Origin: Aphelocoma coerulescens
Lineage: Eukaryota > Chordata > Aves > Passeriformes > Corvidae
NCBI RefSeq assembly: GCF_041296385.1
Contig: NW_027183804.1
Span: 1,612,001-1,676,000 of the forward strand
Length of the DNA stretch: 64,000 bases
Reading direction: 5' to 3'
Shown here: positions 44,481 to 56,058 of the stretch, in pieces
Layout: the number at the start of each line of letters is the position of its first letter
Numbering within the stretch: the stretch's first letter is position 1
Program-made: the position numbers and the translations under genes
The notes under the pieces: model-generated
The model's input: only the letters and a program-made list of their open reading frames with translations
The model's database searches: none
What the model was told of the DNA's origin: nothing

Positions 44481-45274
44481 CCGGGCGCCGGGCAGATCCC
44501 GGCGGCGCAGGGCGGGAGACGGAGAAGCCAAAGGGACCGAGGGAGCGCGGGGGGAGGGGACGGGGCAATTCCAGGGAATTCCCCTGGATCCCCTCCTGCC
44601 ATCCCCCGGACCCTCCTCGGCCGCGCCCTGCGGGACCCCCGGGCCGGGCCGGGCTGAGCTCCCGGGCCCCGCGGCCAAACTCTGCCTGGAACCCGCTGGG
44701 TTCGGCCCGAAGCGGGGCAAGCAGCGGGACCCGCGGATCCATTTTGTCCTGCGGCTGCGGGGCCCCAGCCCCGGCGGAGCAGGACTGGGCGCTGTGACCC
44801 CGATCCCTGACTCCCCATCTCCTTCTCTCTCTCTCTCCTCTCTTCTCCCTTTCCTTTGGGTGATCATAAATCCCGGAGCGGCTGCAGAGCCCCGTGCCCA
44901 GCTCGGGTTTCCCAGGAAAGGGAGGCCTGGGGCTGAGGTGCCCCGGGATGGCCGGGAATGGGGTCCAGGGGTCCCCGGGGTCAGGGAAACAGGGGGTGCA
45001 GGGGCTGGGATAGGAGGATACCCGGGGCAGGGGGTGCAGGGGGTGTTGGTGCAGGATGAGGGGTGCAGGGGGGTCCCAGTGCCCAGGAATGGGGATTCTA
45101 GGGAGTCTCAAGGTAAAGGAAAAGGGGGGCTCCCTAAAGCCCCCTCCCGCAGGGGCACGAACTGAGTCAGGAGCTCTAGGAGAGTGAAAAGGGGGCGAAC
45201 CCCGGCATAGGGGAAATTCCGGGAGGGGCTCAAGCGCTCCTGGCGGGACACGACCCCCGGGGATCCCCCCTCAC

Positions 45275-45376
45275 CTCCTCCCGCAGGTGGAGGCCGAGCC
45301 CCAGCCCAGGAGGACGAAGCCCAACACGAAGCCCCCGGCCCCCGTCAGCATCTTGGGGGGCGTCCGGCGGCAGCTC
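45275..45376 (-). pseudogene. MHC class IIB connecting/transmembrane exon, frameshifted
   Basis: The minus strand carries ELPPDAP, then in another frame KMLTGAGGFVLGFVLL, then back in the first frame GLGLGLHLREE before a gtgagg donor. These are the connecting peptide and membrane helix of bird class IIB chains. Two compensating shifts scramble the helix, and the acceptor reads GG instead of AG. No antigen-binding exons are nearby. Confidence 0.7.
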
Positions 45377-45399
45377 CGGGGCGGGAGGGGCAGGATCCG

Positions 45400-46974
45400 G
45401 GAAACGGCGGCGGCTGCCGGGAAGGGACCGGGACGGACTGGGACAGGCTGGGATGGACTGGGACAGACTGGGACACCGGGATACACCAGGACCAGAACCA
45501 GGACCGGAACCCACTGGGACCAGAACTGGGTAACAGAGGTCACACTGCGAGCAACAGGGACCACTCTGAGGACTGGGAGAAACTGGGAGCGTGCTGAGTG
45601 CAGCTGGCAGCAGCTGGGAGTGGCTGGGAGCGTGCGGGAACAAACTGGGCGAACATGGAACACCCGGGGGACGCGGAACAGCCGAGGGACACGGGATGTC
45701 CACGGACCGTGGAAGGTCCAAGGAACGCTGAGCGTCGCTGCCGCGGCTGGAAAAGCTTGAATGGAGTTTTTATGCCGTGACGTTCCCGGGAGCAGCGGCA
45801 GCTCCGCGCCCCCAGCCCGGGGGTGGGAGCAGGGGAGCCGCGGGCAGCACCTTCGGGGCACAGCCGGGGGCTGGGGGGCTCCTCCCCGCAGTTCATTTCC
45901 TCTCCCCTCCATTCACATCTTCTCCCCAGAATTGAAGTGTTTCTCGCCCCAATTAAACTGTTCTCCCCAATTAAGCCCTGAGGCCCCTCCGATTGAGACC
46001 TTCTGGAAAGAGCAGCGGGAAGACTTCAAAAATCCATCATTATTTCGTTGGTTTCAGAGGGAGAACCGGTAGGACAGCATCGCACCACAAACCTCCGGGA
46101 AGGAAACAAAGGCTGTGGGGGGGAAATAGAGAAAAAAACCCGATATAATAGAAGAAGAAAAAAAAAAGGAAAAAAAAAAAGAAACTAAGAATAAAAGAAA
46201 AAGAATGAGTATGATAGATTATAAAATAAAATGGCATAAAATAAATATGAAAGAAGAAAATAACGGCAGAGCTCATTCCGTTGCGACTTCGGGTCTCTTC
46301 TCCGAGCTCCGAGCTGGGTCTGAGCCAGGAGCCGGTGGGCTGGGAGAGACATCGCTGCTGCGGGGCTGAATATTTCCGAAACTAAAGGATCAAGGGACAC
46401 CTGGAGGTTCCAGCAGTCCCCGCGCACACGTTCGATTCCCTCATTTCAAGCTGAAAGCTCAGCTCCACTTGTGACTCTGCTTTGTAGCGATGGATGGAAA
46501 CATTCCCCGCAATTCCCGTCCAAAGAGCCCGGCAAGGTTCGCGTCGGGAGAGCTCCCTCGGGGCAGCCCCGGCTCCTGCCCTGCTTGAGTCCCTCTCGAG
46601 CCCGCTGTGGTTTCCAGCTGCTTCGCTCCAGCTGCCCCAAATGCCCGTGAATTGCACGGAACTGGAACAGATCCGAGTCCTCGTGGCTCGGGCTAAGGGC
46701 AGGGAGAGGTCACTCAGGGATCGCCATCGCGGCCACAAGAGCCCCGACGTGGGGAATGAACTGGATTTGGGACGGAGCGGATCAGAACAGGAGAGTGAGG
46801 AGGAAAATAAACCCTGGAACAGAACCTTCCCCCGACCTCTTTTTCCTTGGCGGAGTTCACTTTATGCCCGGCTCCTCCCTGCTGTGCCCAGCGGGGCAGG
46901 GAGAAGGGATGGGAGTCGCACTCAGTTCGTGCCGCTGCTTCCCCCTCGGGGACAGGAATCCTTCCCTGCTCCGG
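45400..46974. other. no gene recognised; short tandem gggactgggac repeats, A-rich patch
   Basis: 45420-45560 holds short repeated actgggac units. 46140-46260 is A-rich. Nothing coding was recognised up to the inner edge of arm Y'. Confidence 0.5.
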
Positions 46975-46979
46975 CGCGG

Positions 46980-47235
46980 GGTCCCTCCCATGGGGTCAGT
47001 CCCTGCCCTGGCCAGCGGGGGGTCCCTCCCATGGGATCAGTCCCTGCCCTGGCCAGCGGGGGGTCCCTCCCACGGGGTCAGTCCCTGCCCTGGACAGCGG
47101 GGGTCCCTCCCATGGGGTCAGTCCCTGCCCTGGCCAGCGGGGGGTCCCTTCCATGGGGTCAGTCCCTGCCCTGGCCAGCGGGGGGTCCCTCCCATGGGGT
47201 CAGTCCCTGCCCTGGCCAGCGGGGGGTCCCTCCCC
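46980..47235. repeat. 41-bp tandem repeat, six copies, inner edge of arm Y'
   Basis: tcagtccctg occurs at 46996 and every 41 bp after. Three copies in arm Y. Confidence 0.92.
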
Positions 47236-47390
47236 AGCCGTGCGGTCACTCCCCGGCCCGGCCCTGAGGCGCGGGGCAGTCGCGGGGCAGCCGCGCTCCG
47301 GCCCCGTCAGCGGCAGCGCCGCTTCGTGCCGGGCAGGAGCGGCAGAAGGAGCCGGGCGGCGGCGGGGGCTGAATCCCGGCAGCAGCGAGG

Positions 47391-47503
47391 AGGAAGAAGA
47401 GGAAGAAGAGGAAGAAGAGGAAGAAGAGGAAGAAGAGGAAGAAGAGGAAGAAGAGGAAGAAGAGGAAGAAGAGGAAGAAGAGGAAGAAGAGGAAGAAGAG
47501 GAA
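47391..47503 (+). repeat. (GAAGAAGAG)n microsatellite, expanded in arm Y' only
   Basis: About 12 nine-base units. The matching place in arm Y (37705-37735) has only a short irregular CTT/CTC run. Confidence 0.93.
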
Positions 47504-47898
47504 GGGGCCGGGGCCGCCTGCGGTGTCCGATCCCCGGCAGCAGCGGGGAGGCCTTGGGCAGCGGCGGCGGGCGGGGCCCTTTGGAGCCGCCCCGAGGGCT
47601 CGGTGCCGCCCTGGGCCCTTGAAGGAGCCGCTCGGCGGGACGGGCGAGCTGGGAACGATAGAAAACGCCGAGAAAAGAAGAAAATCCGATCAAAGAGCCG
47701 CACCGAGGGGCGTCTCCGCCGGCCCGTGGCACTGAAGGAGCTGCACCGAGAGACCGGCGAGGAGCCCGGCGCTGAAAGAGCCGCAGCGGAGGGCGGGGGA
47801 TGGGAGGTGCGAATGGAGTAAAATATAGAGATTCGAAGGAAAAATTATAAAAGAGCCGCACCGGGAGAGGCCGCTGCGCAGCGACTAAGAAAGTAGCA

Positions 47899-48001
47899 CC
47901 GGGGGGTTCCGGGGCTTGTTCCCGTCAGCTCCGCTCAGCCCTCGGGCACCGGGGGGTTCCGGGGCTTGTTCCCGTCAGCTCCACTCAGCCCTCGGGCACC
48001 G
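47899..48001. repeat. 50-bp VNTR, two copies, arm Y'
   Basis: Complement of the five-copy array at 37141-37390. Confidence 0.93.
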
Positions 48002-49463
48002 CGCTGGGGCCCCGCGCACTTTTCCAGCCCGGCCGCCCCCACGGGCCGGGCCCCGCGGCTCCCGCTGCCGCCGCCTCGGCCCCGCCGAGCCCAGAAACCC
48101 CGGAAAATCGCTCCCATGCACTAAGGAACCTTTCCGTGCGCAGCCAGGGGCGCAGAGGGGGATCCTTATGAAGTCCCCTCCCCTCAGTCCCTCCTGGGCA
48201 CGGCCGGGCATTAGCGCAGCTCCCGGGGCTGTGTCCCGGCACCGGCTGCTGCCACAGGGCACGGGGCTGCCGCGCTTGGGCATTAAACGCGACAGATTTG
48301 GGGAGCAGGGACAGCCACAGAAAGCCTCGGGGAGCCCTCGGGAGCCTGGAGCTGCACGAGGGGCACAAAGGATGCCCTGGACACAGCGATAGCCCCAGCA
48401 GCGGCTCTGCCCCCCAGCACGGGGCTGTGTCCCAGACCCCCCGCTCCAGCCCGAGGTTTGGGGGCGGCAGCGGAGCTGCTGGACGGAGGACGGCTGGAGG
48501 AGCAGGAGCGGGAGGAAGAGGAGGGATAAAGGGGGAGGGGCGGGAGGAAGAGGCGGGCCAGAGGGGGCAGGAAGAGGAGCCTCCATGTGCATCCATCGCT
48601 CTCTGTGTCCGCAGCTCTCGGCCTCGGGAACACCGCTCCCCCCATCCCGCAGGTGACCGGGGAGGGGCAGCTCGCCCCAAATATCTTGGGCGGTGCCTGG
48701 GGTTGTTTCGGGAGAGGGGATTTTTGGAGCTTGGAGGACTCCAGCACCCAGCCCCAGATATCTTTGTTGATTCCTGGGGGAGGGGGGTTTGGTGGGGCGG
48801 GGGAGGGGAGGCGGATGTTTGGATCTTGCAGGGTTCCGAATGGGAGTCGCAAATGCCCCTTGGGGGATATTGGGGAGCCCCCGGCACGCGGGGTTTTGGG
48901 GGTCCCGGTGGCGGCTGCCGGGAGAAATGGGATGGGGCGGGATGGGGCCCGGGAAGGGTGGGATGTGGATTGGGGTGTGGGATGAAGTGTGGCGGAGGGG
49001 GATGGGCGGGATGGGGCATGGGAATGGGCAGGCGAAGGTTGGGGATGATGAGGCCGGGGGGACCCCAGTCCTCAGGGGCCTGCGGGGTATCCGCCAGCTC
49101 CGAGGGAGTTTTGGGGCACCCCTAATCCTGAGGGGGCGGTGCTGGCAGCGGGGGACACGTGGCTCCGGCACCTCTGGCCGCAGCTGAGCCCCCCCCGCCC
49201 CCAGCGCCCCCCGGAGCGGAATTTGGGGAGGGGGAGGTGGGGGCGGCCAGGCCGGGCCCCCCCGCGCTGTCCCGGCGGGGGCCGAGTGCGGGCGGGAGCC
49301 CCGCGGGGCCCGGCCCTGCCCGGGCACGGCTGATGCCGCCCGCCCGCGCTCCGCACTGGTCCGGACTGGTGCTCCCAGTGCCGTGCGGGGCGGGGCCGCT
49401 CTGGGGACCCCCCAGGGCACAGCGCGGCTGCTTTGGGGCTGTCGGCAGCGCCCGGCGCTGGGC
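48002..49463. other. 5' flank of the zinc-finger gene in arm Y'; paralogous module
   Basis: GC-rich. 48617-48654 has a tgtccgcag acceptor, a 38-nt stretch and a gtgacc donor, paralogous to the 40-nt exon at 50127-50166 but of a different phase. The promoter of the downstream gene should lie just before 49464; GC boxes are present (ggggcggggcc near 49388), with no TATA box seen. Confidence 0.45.
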
Positions 49464-51798
49464 ATGGGGCGTGTGGGGGCAGCTGGGGCCGCACTGGTGG
49501 CACTGGTGGTGCTGGGAGCCCCCCCGGGCGCGGGGTGAGCGGTGAGAAGGGGGGCGGGTCTGGGACCCCAAATGGAGCGAAATGGGGAATGGAACCCCCA
49601 AAGGGAGCAGGAGGGGCCTGGAACCCACAAAACCAAGGCCGGGGGAGGGGAGGCGGGGATTGGGGATGGGGAAGGTGCGGAAGGGGGTGGGGGGAAGAGG
49701 GGGCTGGGACCCCCAAGCAAAGCGGGAGGGGGATGGGACACCCAAATTGAGCTGGAATGGGGCTGTGGATTGTGGGAACGCTGAGAAAGGGGAGGAGAGG
49801 GGAGGGAAAGGTGGGGTTGGGACAGCAGAAGAGCGGTTCCATGGGGGTGCAGCCCTGTCCCCCAGCACCTGAGCCCTGGAGCGATTCCCTGGGGCTCTGG
49901 GGAAGGGAGGGATCCGCACTGGGGGGTCCCCAACCCCCCTGTCCATCCCTGGGGCTGATCGGGGGCTCCCCCCACACAGCAGCCGGTGCTGCAGCAGCCG
50001 TGGGGTAGAGGGGGTGGGAAAGGGGGGGCAGGGTGGGAGTGGAGGAGGAGCGGGAGGAAGAGGAGGGAGAGAGGAGGAGGAGCTGGAGAACCACGAGGTT
50101 CCACCGCCCGCCCACTGTGTCCGCAGCACCCCCAGCCCCGGTAGCATCTTCCCCCCCATCCTGCAGGTGAGCGGGGAGGGGGAGCTCACCCCAAATCTAT
50201 TGGGGGGGTCAGCAGGAGGGGTTTTTTTGGAGGGGTGTTTGGAGCTTGCAGATTCTGGAATCAAGCCCCAGATGTCCTTGCATGTCCCTGGGAGGGATTT
50301 TTGGGCCAGAGGGGATATGTGGATCTTGCAGGACTCCAAAGCTGAGCCATAATTGCCCCTTGGGAGTCTTGGGGGGTCCATGTGAGGATCACCCGGTCCT
50401 GGCGGGGTTGGACATTGGGTTTGGGGATCCCCAGGAGAGCTGGGGGCTGGAACACGGGACCCCTGGAGTGGGGAGAGCAGACAGGGACGATACCAGAGCC
50501 AGGGGACCCCCAAGAGCCTGGAGGGGTGGGGGGGCCTGGAGATGATGTGGGGCTGGGGCACTCAGCCCTAAAAGGGGGGGTGAGGAGAGGGGGGAGCCCC
50601 AAGTGCCTGGAGTGGAGGGAGGCTGAAGAGGGGACCCTGGGACCTCTGGGAGCTGAAGCAGAATCAGGAAAATTCTGCTGTGGGACCCCCAAACCCCCCC
50701 AGCATCCCTAAGCAGGACCCCAGAGAGGGAGATCCCCAGGACCCATGGGACCCCCAGCAGCCCTGACAAGGGGGACCCCCAGAACCGCAAAGTGAGGAGA
50801 CTGGAAAGGGGGAACTCCTGGAGCCGTTTTTAGGACTCACTGCCAAATTTTGTTAGTTTTTGTGGACACTGGTGACTTCTAGAGATGGACTTGGGCAGGA
50901 GGAAGCCCCAACCCAACACACTCATCTCTTGTTTCTCCCAGAATGAGGATTTCCCATTCCCAACCCTTGGCCAGGTGGAGGAGGAGGCTGTGAGGAAGAG
51001 GAAGATGCCCCAGGACCCCCAGGCAGGTGAGGAGGAAGTCAGTGCCCCTTTCCCCCTCTCTCCTGCTCCATCTCCCAGCCCAGCATCGCCCCCGGCTGCA
51101 GGACAACCCCGCTGCCGACGCCGTCCTGCCGGGGACGGACTGGGGGGATCTCCTTCCCCTTCCCTGTGGCACGGAGGCAAATCCCGTCCTCTCCTTGTCC
51201 TTCCTCCCCAGACAAGGAGCTGAGGACGGAGCCCAGGGAGGACAAATCCCCGCGGCAGAACCTGGTGGAAGAGGCCTTTTTGAGCGGCTCCATGGCGCAG
51301 GAATCCAACAGGGAGGAAAAGCCCTGGAGATCCCGCAGGAGGAGGGGCTGCAAACGCAGCCCAGGGTGCTCTGAGGAGGAAAGACCCACCCTGTGCCGGG
51401 AAGGCGGTCGGAGATGCAGCCAGAGGTCAGAGCTGGTGGTTCATGAGCAGCTTCACGATGGGGAGAAGCCCCACAAGTGTGGGGAATGTGGGAAGAGCTT
51501 CAGCCGCAGCTCCAGCCTGATCCGCCACCAGAGGGTCCACACCGGGGAGAGGCCCTACGAGTGTCCTGAGTGTGGGAAGAGGTTTCAGACCAGCTCCAGT
51601 CTCTTCCTGCACCAGCGGATTCACACAGAGGAGAGGCCCTTCCGCTGCCCCGAATGCAGGAAGGGCTTCTGGTACAACTGTGACCTCGTCACCCACCAGC
51701 GCATCCACACCGGGGAGAGGCCCTACGAGTGTCCCCAGTGTGGGAAGAGCTTCTCCAGGAGCTCTCACTTGACCAGACACCAACGGAGGCACCGCTAA
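49464..51798 (+). CDS. MHC-IIB signal exon joined in frame to four-finger C2H2 gene, arm Y'
   Basis: Exons 49464-49534 (71 nt), 50127-50166 (40), 50942-51026 (85), 51212-51798 (587) join into 260 aa plus TAA; all junctions are GT-AG and phases match (2, 0, 1). The leader exon is the same as in arm Y. Four C2H2 fingers run from about residue 155 to the end ([56 protein letters not shown]). A degenerate finger-like stretch precedes them ([14 protein letters not shown]). It is shorter than the Y copy by exactly one 168-bp finger pair. AATAAA lies at 52180-52185, about 380 bp after the stop. A secreted or membrane-targeted zinc-finger protein would be odd, so translation from Met59 in exon 3 is an alternative. 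Confidence 0.68.
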
Positions 51799-51890
51799 GG
51801 GAAGCCCTGTGAGTGCCCTGACTGTGGCAAGAGCTTTGTCCTCTGCTCCAACTCTATCCACGTTTGGCAGAGCCTTGGTGACTCACATTC
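51799..51890 (+). pseudogene. degraded finger beyond the stop codon, arm Y'
   Basis: In frame after TAA: CECPDCGKSFVLCS, then a 12-base loss removes the first histidine region. The Y copy keeps the complete finger. Confidence 0.7.
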
Positions 51891-52832
51891 CCTGTGATCC
51901 AGGTTGGGAAGAGCCCTGGCTGGTGCTCTCCACGTTCTCCTGGATCCCTGTAGGCACCTGGGTGAACGCAGGGGCAGGAACATCCATCGGGACTCAGATC
52001 AACATTGGAAATTCATTGGGAAGAGCTGATTTTTTACCTTTACACCCTAAAAAATTTCATCTGCTCTGTCCAATTGCTTCTTCTGGTAACATCAAGCCAC
52101 CCTGGATGATCTTGGAGGTCTTTTACAACCTAAGTAATTTCCATGTTTATCCTGTCAAAACAATCAAAATTGGGGTAAAAATAAATTAAACAAAGTTATC
52201 TAAAGCTCCACCATTTTCCCACAATTTGGGGATGAATTTGTGGTTCAGGGAAATATTTGGGAGTATAGTTGTGAAGTAGCAAAGCCAGGGAGATTGGGGC
52301 CACAATCTCACAGTTGTGCTGGCAGAACGTGTCCACCTGAGCCCGTCTGTTCTCCAGGAATTCCGGTTGTCTGTCCCAGTCCCTGGCCTGGGTCTCCCCA
52401 TTTGGGGTGTGACCTCCAAAGTGCCCAAATCGCTGCTGAAGTGCCCGACCTGCTCTGGGCTGTGGATGTTCCTGTCCCCCAGCCTGTCCTGGTCGGTGCC
52501 ATAGGGGCTGGGAGGGGGTCTGGGAGCTCCTTGGGTCCTTGGGAGGGGCTTTTCAGCCTCTTGGGGCCATTTGAGGTGTTGGGATGGGGTTTGGGGGGCT
52601 TTTGGGGCAGTCTCTGAGGGAGTTTTGTGGTCCTGGCATGGCTCTGTGGCTTGGAGAGAATTTGGGTGGGTGTTGGGGGGGGATGGGAAGGGGATTTGGT
52701 GGCTCTTGGGGCCATTTCTATTGCAGGGAGTGGTTGGGGGGAGTCCTGGCTGGGACCTGTGGGGTGGTTTGAGGGGCCCGGGAGTGGCTGTGGGGCTGGG
52801 AGGGGGTTTTAGGGCAGATGTGACCTCGCCAG

Positions 52833-53024
52833 AGCCACAAAGCCGCCACTGGACCCACCCCCCAAAATGCTGCCAGGGGTCGGGGGTTCCATGTTGGGGT
52901 TCATCCTCCTGGCACGGAAGGAGAAGGTGAGGGGGGTCCCCAGGGGCCGTGTGTGTCCCCCCAGAGCGTGTGTGACCCCCCCATCCCGGTGTCACCCCCT
53001 TTTCCCTGCCCACAGGGCTCCTGA
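52833..53024 (+). pseudogene. MHC class IIB 3' exons remnant, arm Y'
   Basis: Exon 52833-52926 follows a cgccag acceptor and reads PPLDPPPKMLPGVGG, then SMLGFILLARKEK before a gtgagg donor. That is the class IIB connecting peptide and a shortened membrane helix. After 89 bp, cccacag at 53009-53015 is followed by GGC TCC TGA (Gly-Ser-stop). The exon is open and spliceable but the helix has lost about ten residues, and no beta-1 or beta-2 exon is present upstream. Confidence 0.65.
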
Positions 53025-54870
53025 GCCAGCCCCTGCTGCCCCGGGAGGGAATTTGGGGAGGGGGCAGAGGGGGTGCGCAGCCCCCGCCGGGGGATGACCC
53101 CGGCCCAGCGCCCTTCGTTCAGCACCGAGCTGGGCTTGGGGCCGCAGGAGGAAGAGGCCGATGGGAAGCAGATCCTGCAGGGGGGACAGGGCTTGGGCTC
53201 AGGGCAAGGTCCTGCCCTGCACACCTGGCTCAGGTGTGAGCCTGCCCCGGGAAGGGAGCGGGACATTCCCATCCCCACGGATCAGGGCTGGGAGCAGCAC
53301 TGGGAGCACGGACATGGAAATCCTGGGAGCCACTGGGACCGCACTGGGGGGTGAATGATCCCCCCCAGCACCTTTCCAGGCTGCCCTGCGACCTGAGAAA
53401 TGCTCGCTGGGCCTCGGCCTTGGCCAAGAGCCCCCGGGCTCAGCTGCTCTGAGCTCAGGCGCTGCCGGCTCCCGCAGCCCGCCCAGGGCCGCCCTGCCCG
53501 TGCCGGGGCTGTGCTGGAATTCTCTGCTGCTGCTGGGCCACTCGGGGGGTCTGGCCCAGCAGGAAAGGTGACGCAAAGCCTCGGCACAGAAAGACCTTCC
53601 CAGCGCTGTGCCCTGGGCCGGGAGGGATTGTGCCACCAGAGCTGTCCCTCCATTTCTTCTGCCAGGCAGCTTTAGCACAGGAAAAGTGGAGAAGCCAGAG
53701 CTGCCTCTCAGCTTTCTGCAGTCGTGCAGAGGAATCCTGTGTGGGAAGCAGCCTGGGAACAGGGTTTCTGTGCCAGGGCAGGGGAATTCAGAGCCCTTTC
53801 CTCCCCCGTGGGCCCAGGCTCTGGCCCTTGCCCTTTGCAATGGCCCTGCAGCTGCCAGAGGGGCCTTTTTGGCTCAGCTGAGAGCAGTCCTGCTGCAAGG
53901 CTGTCCTCGAGCTGCTTGGGCTGCACATGTGCCCAGGGAATGCTCATTGCTTGCAGTCTCAGGCGCTGTGGGTGTGCAGGTGTAACTACTGCAGGAGGGA
54001 ACAGCTCTGCTGGGGGCAGTTCTTGCAAGGTGCTGGCCCTGGCTCGGGGCTGGGCCGGGGCCAGCGGCAGAAAATCAACTTGCAGCTCGGGCCCCGCAGC
54101 AGGGAGGAGCAGCAATTGCTGGGGGACAGAGACTCTTGCCAAGGGCCTGCGGGGCCGGGCCCCAGGGAACGGCTTCCCGCTGCCCGAGGGCAGGCTGAGA
54201 TGGGATGTGGGGCAGCAATGGTTCCCTGGCAGGGCGCTCAGGGCCTGGCACAGGCTGGCCCCAGAAGCTGCGGCTGCCCCCGCATCCCTGCAAGTGTCCC
54301 AGGCCGGCTCGGCCATTGGGGCTTCCTGCCCAGGAGGGCTGGGCTGGGCTGGGGCTGCTGAGGGCGGGATGGGCTCTGGCTGAGCCAGCTGAAGGCTGCG
54401 CATGATGAGGCCGGGGGGACCCCGTTCCTCAGTGGGTTCTGGGGTATCCCCCATTCCTGAAGGGATGTCAGGGTATGTCCCGTTCCTGAGGCAGTTTTGG
54501 GGTCCCCCCAATGCTTCGGGAGGGGTTCTGAGAGGGGGGCTCTGGTACTTGGAAGGGGGACCTATTGTCAGGGATGTGGGGAGCCCATTTTGGGAAGGAT
54601 GCTGCTGTTTCTGGCAATGTTGAGAGGTTCTGAATGGGCTGTGGGGCCCTGGCTCTCATTTTGGGACTTGAGGTGAGCCCATGGGCACAGCAAGGGCTGA
54701 GGAGAGGTTCCAAGCTCCCATTTGGGATGGAGGGATTGAGCGGGGGCCTCCAATAAACTCAATCCCAGCCCCAATGTGTCGATGGCAGCCCCAAATGGCT
54801 CGATCCGTCAGCCCCAAGGCCCGGCTGTGGGGGGTCAGGAGCCACAGAAGGGGAATTGGTGTCCAGGAGG
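53025..54870. other. arm Y' segment with no recognised gene
   Basis: Counterpart of 30110-31960. Possible class IIB 3' UTR just after 53024; otherwise nothing recognised. Confidence 0.45.
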
Positions 54871-54872
54871 GG

Positions 54873-54967
54873 TGGGATGGGATGGGATGGGATGGGATGG
54901 GATGGGATGGGATGGGATGGGATGGGATGGGATGGGATGGGATGGGATGGGATGGGATGGGATGGGG
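54873..54967. repeat. (GGGAT)n microsatellite in arm Y'
   Basis: About 19 pentamers, against 11 in arm Y. Confidence 0.95.
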
Positions 54968-55274
54968 TGGGGATGGCATTCTGGGGGTGGGATGACGTTT
55001 GGGATTGATGGGGTGGTTTGTGCACTTGGAGTGGGGCATTTCAGGGAGGGAAACCAGGAGCTGCTTTTGGGGAGGCTCCTGCTGCTTTTTTTCAGTTTTG
55101 GGGCCTCTAAGTGGCTTCTGGGAGGTTGCAGTGAATTTGGGGAAGGTGCTGTAAACCCCCTGCAACTTGGGTGGGCTGAGGCGAAGTCCCCACATTTTGG
55201 GCGGATGAGAGGACCCCAACTGGGAGGGGATCCTGCTACTTTGTACCCCTTCAATGGGTTGAGAAGCAGCTTGT

Positions 55275-56058
55275 GAGGGAAGGAAGGGAGGAAGGAAGGA
55301 AGGAAGGGAGGAAGGAAGGAAGGAAGGGAGGGAGGGAGGAAGGGAGGGAGGGAGGGAGGGAGAAAAAAAAGGAATTGAAAAGACAGAAATCAACAAGAAA
55401 ATGAAAAAAGTGAAGACAAAGAGGAGAAGAAAGAAAGAAAAATACTCAATGACATGAAACCAACAAGAAAAATAAAAAAAAGCAATGAGAAAAAAAAAGA
55501 AAAAAAAGAAAGAAAAATCATTAAAAAATGAAGAAAGCAAGCAAGCAAAAAGATAATAAAAATGAAAGAAAGGAAGAAAGAAAGAAAAAGACAGAAATCA
55601 ACAAGAAAATGAAAAAAGAGAAAAGGAAAGAAATAAAGAAAGATGAAAAACCATGAAACCGGAAAGAATATAACAGAAAAAGAAAAAGAAAAAAGAAAGA
55701 ATGAAACAAGGAAGAAAGGAAAGAAGACCAAATAAGAAAGATGCAAGAAAAAATAAATGAAAAAGAAAGAAAGCAAAAAAAGAAAGAAAGAAAAAAGAAA
55801 AAAAACAACAAAAAAGGGGGAAAAAAGACTGAAAAAATTTAAAAAATGCTCAGTAACATGAAACCAACAAGAAAAAGGAAAAAGAGAAGAAAAAAGAAAA
55901 GAAAGAAAAAGCAAGCAACAAGAAATAGAAACAGAAAGGAAAAGATATAAAAATGAAAGCAGGAAAGGAAGAAAGGAACAAAATGAAAGCACAGGAAGGA
56001 AGGAAGGAAGGAAGGAAGGAAGGAAGGAAGGAAGGAAGAAAGGAAGGAATTCGGAAGG
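55275..56058 (+). repeat. polypurine tract at outer end of arm Y'
   Basis: Nearly pure A/G on the plus strand, about 780 bp, with GGAA runs at both ends. It is the complement of the 28441-29755 tract but about 530 bp shorter. Confidence 0.95.

Larger units (their letters stand above)
46975..56058 (-). repeat. inverted duplication, arm Y'
   Basis: Reverse complement of arm Y (28441-38020). The outer end at 56058 joins directly to the start of block X'. It differs from Y in tandem-array sizes, finger number, a short deletion near 53565, and a diverged stretch at about 51200-53000. Confidence 0.92.

Noticed and set aside
47975..50104. 709-codon frame on the minus strand, and its 664-codon partner at 35027-37021
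   Set aside because: Pro/Ser/Arg-rich translation of GC-rich DNA antisense to the zinc-finger gene. The arms differ in frame length and no family is recognisable.
49464..53024. A complete MHC class IIB gene
   Set aside because: Leader and 3' exons are present but no beta-1 or beta-2 domain exon was found on either strand between them; the interval holds the zinc-finger gene.
28441..56058. Arms as collapsed haplotypes or assembly duplicates
   Set aside because: Not excluded, but differences in finger number, a strongly diverged stretch, several array sizes and the separate X/X' solo-LTR difference make a pure artefact less likely. Kept as a test in the findings.
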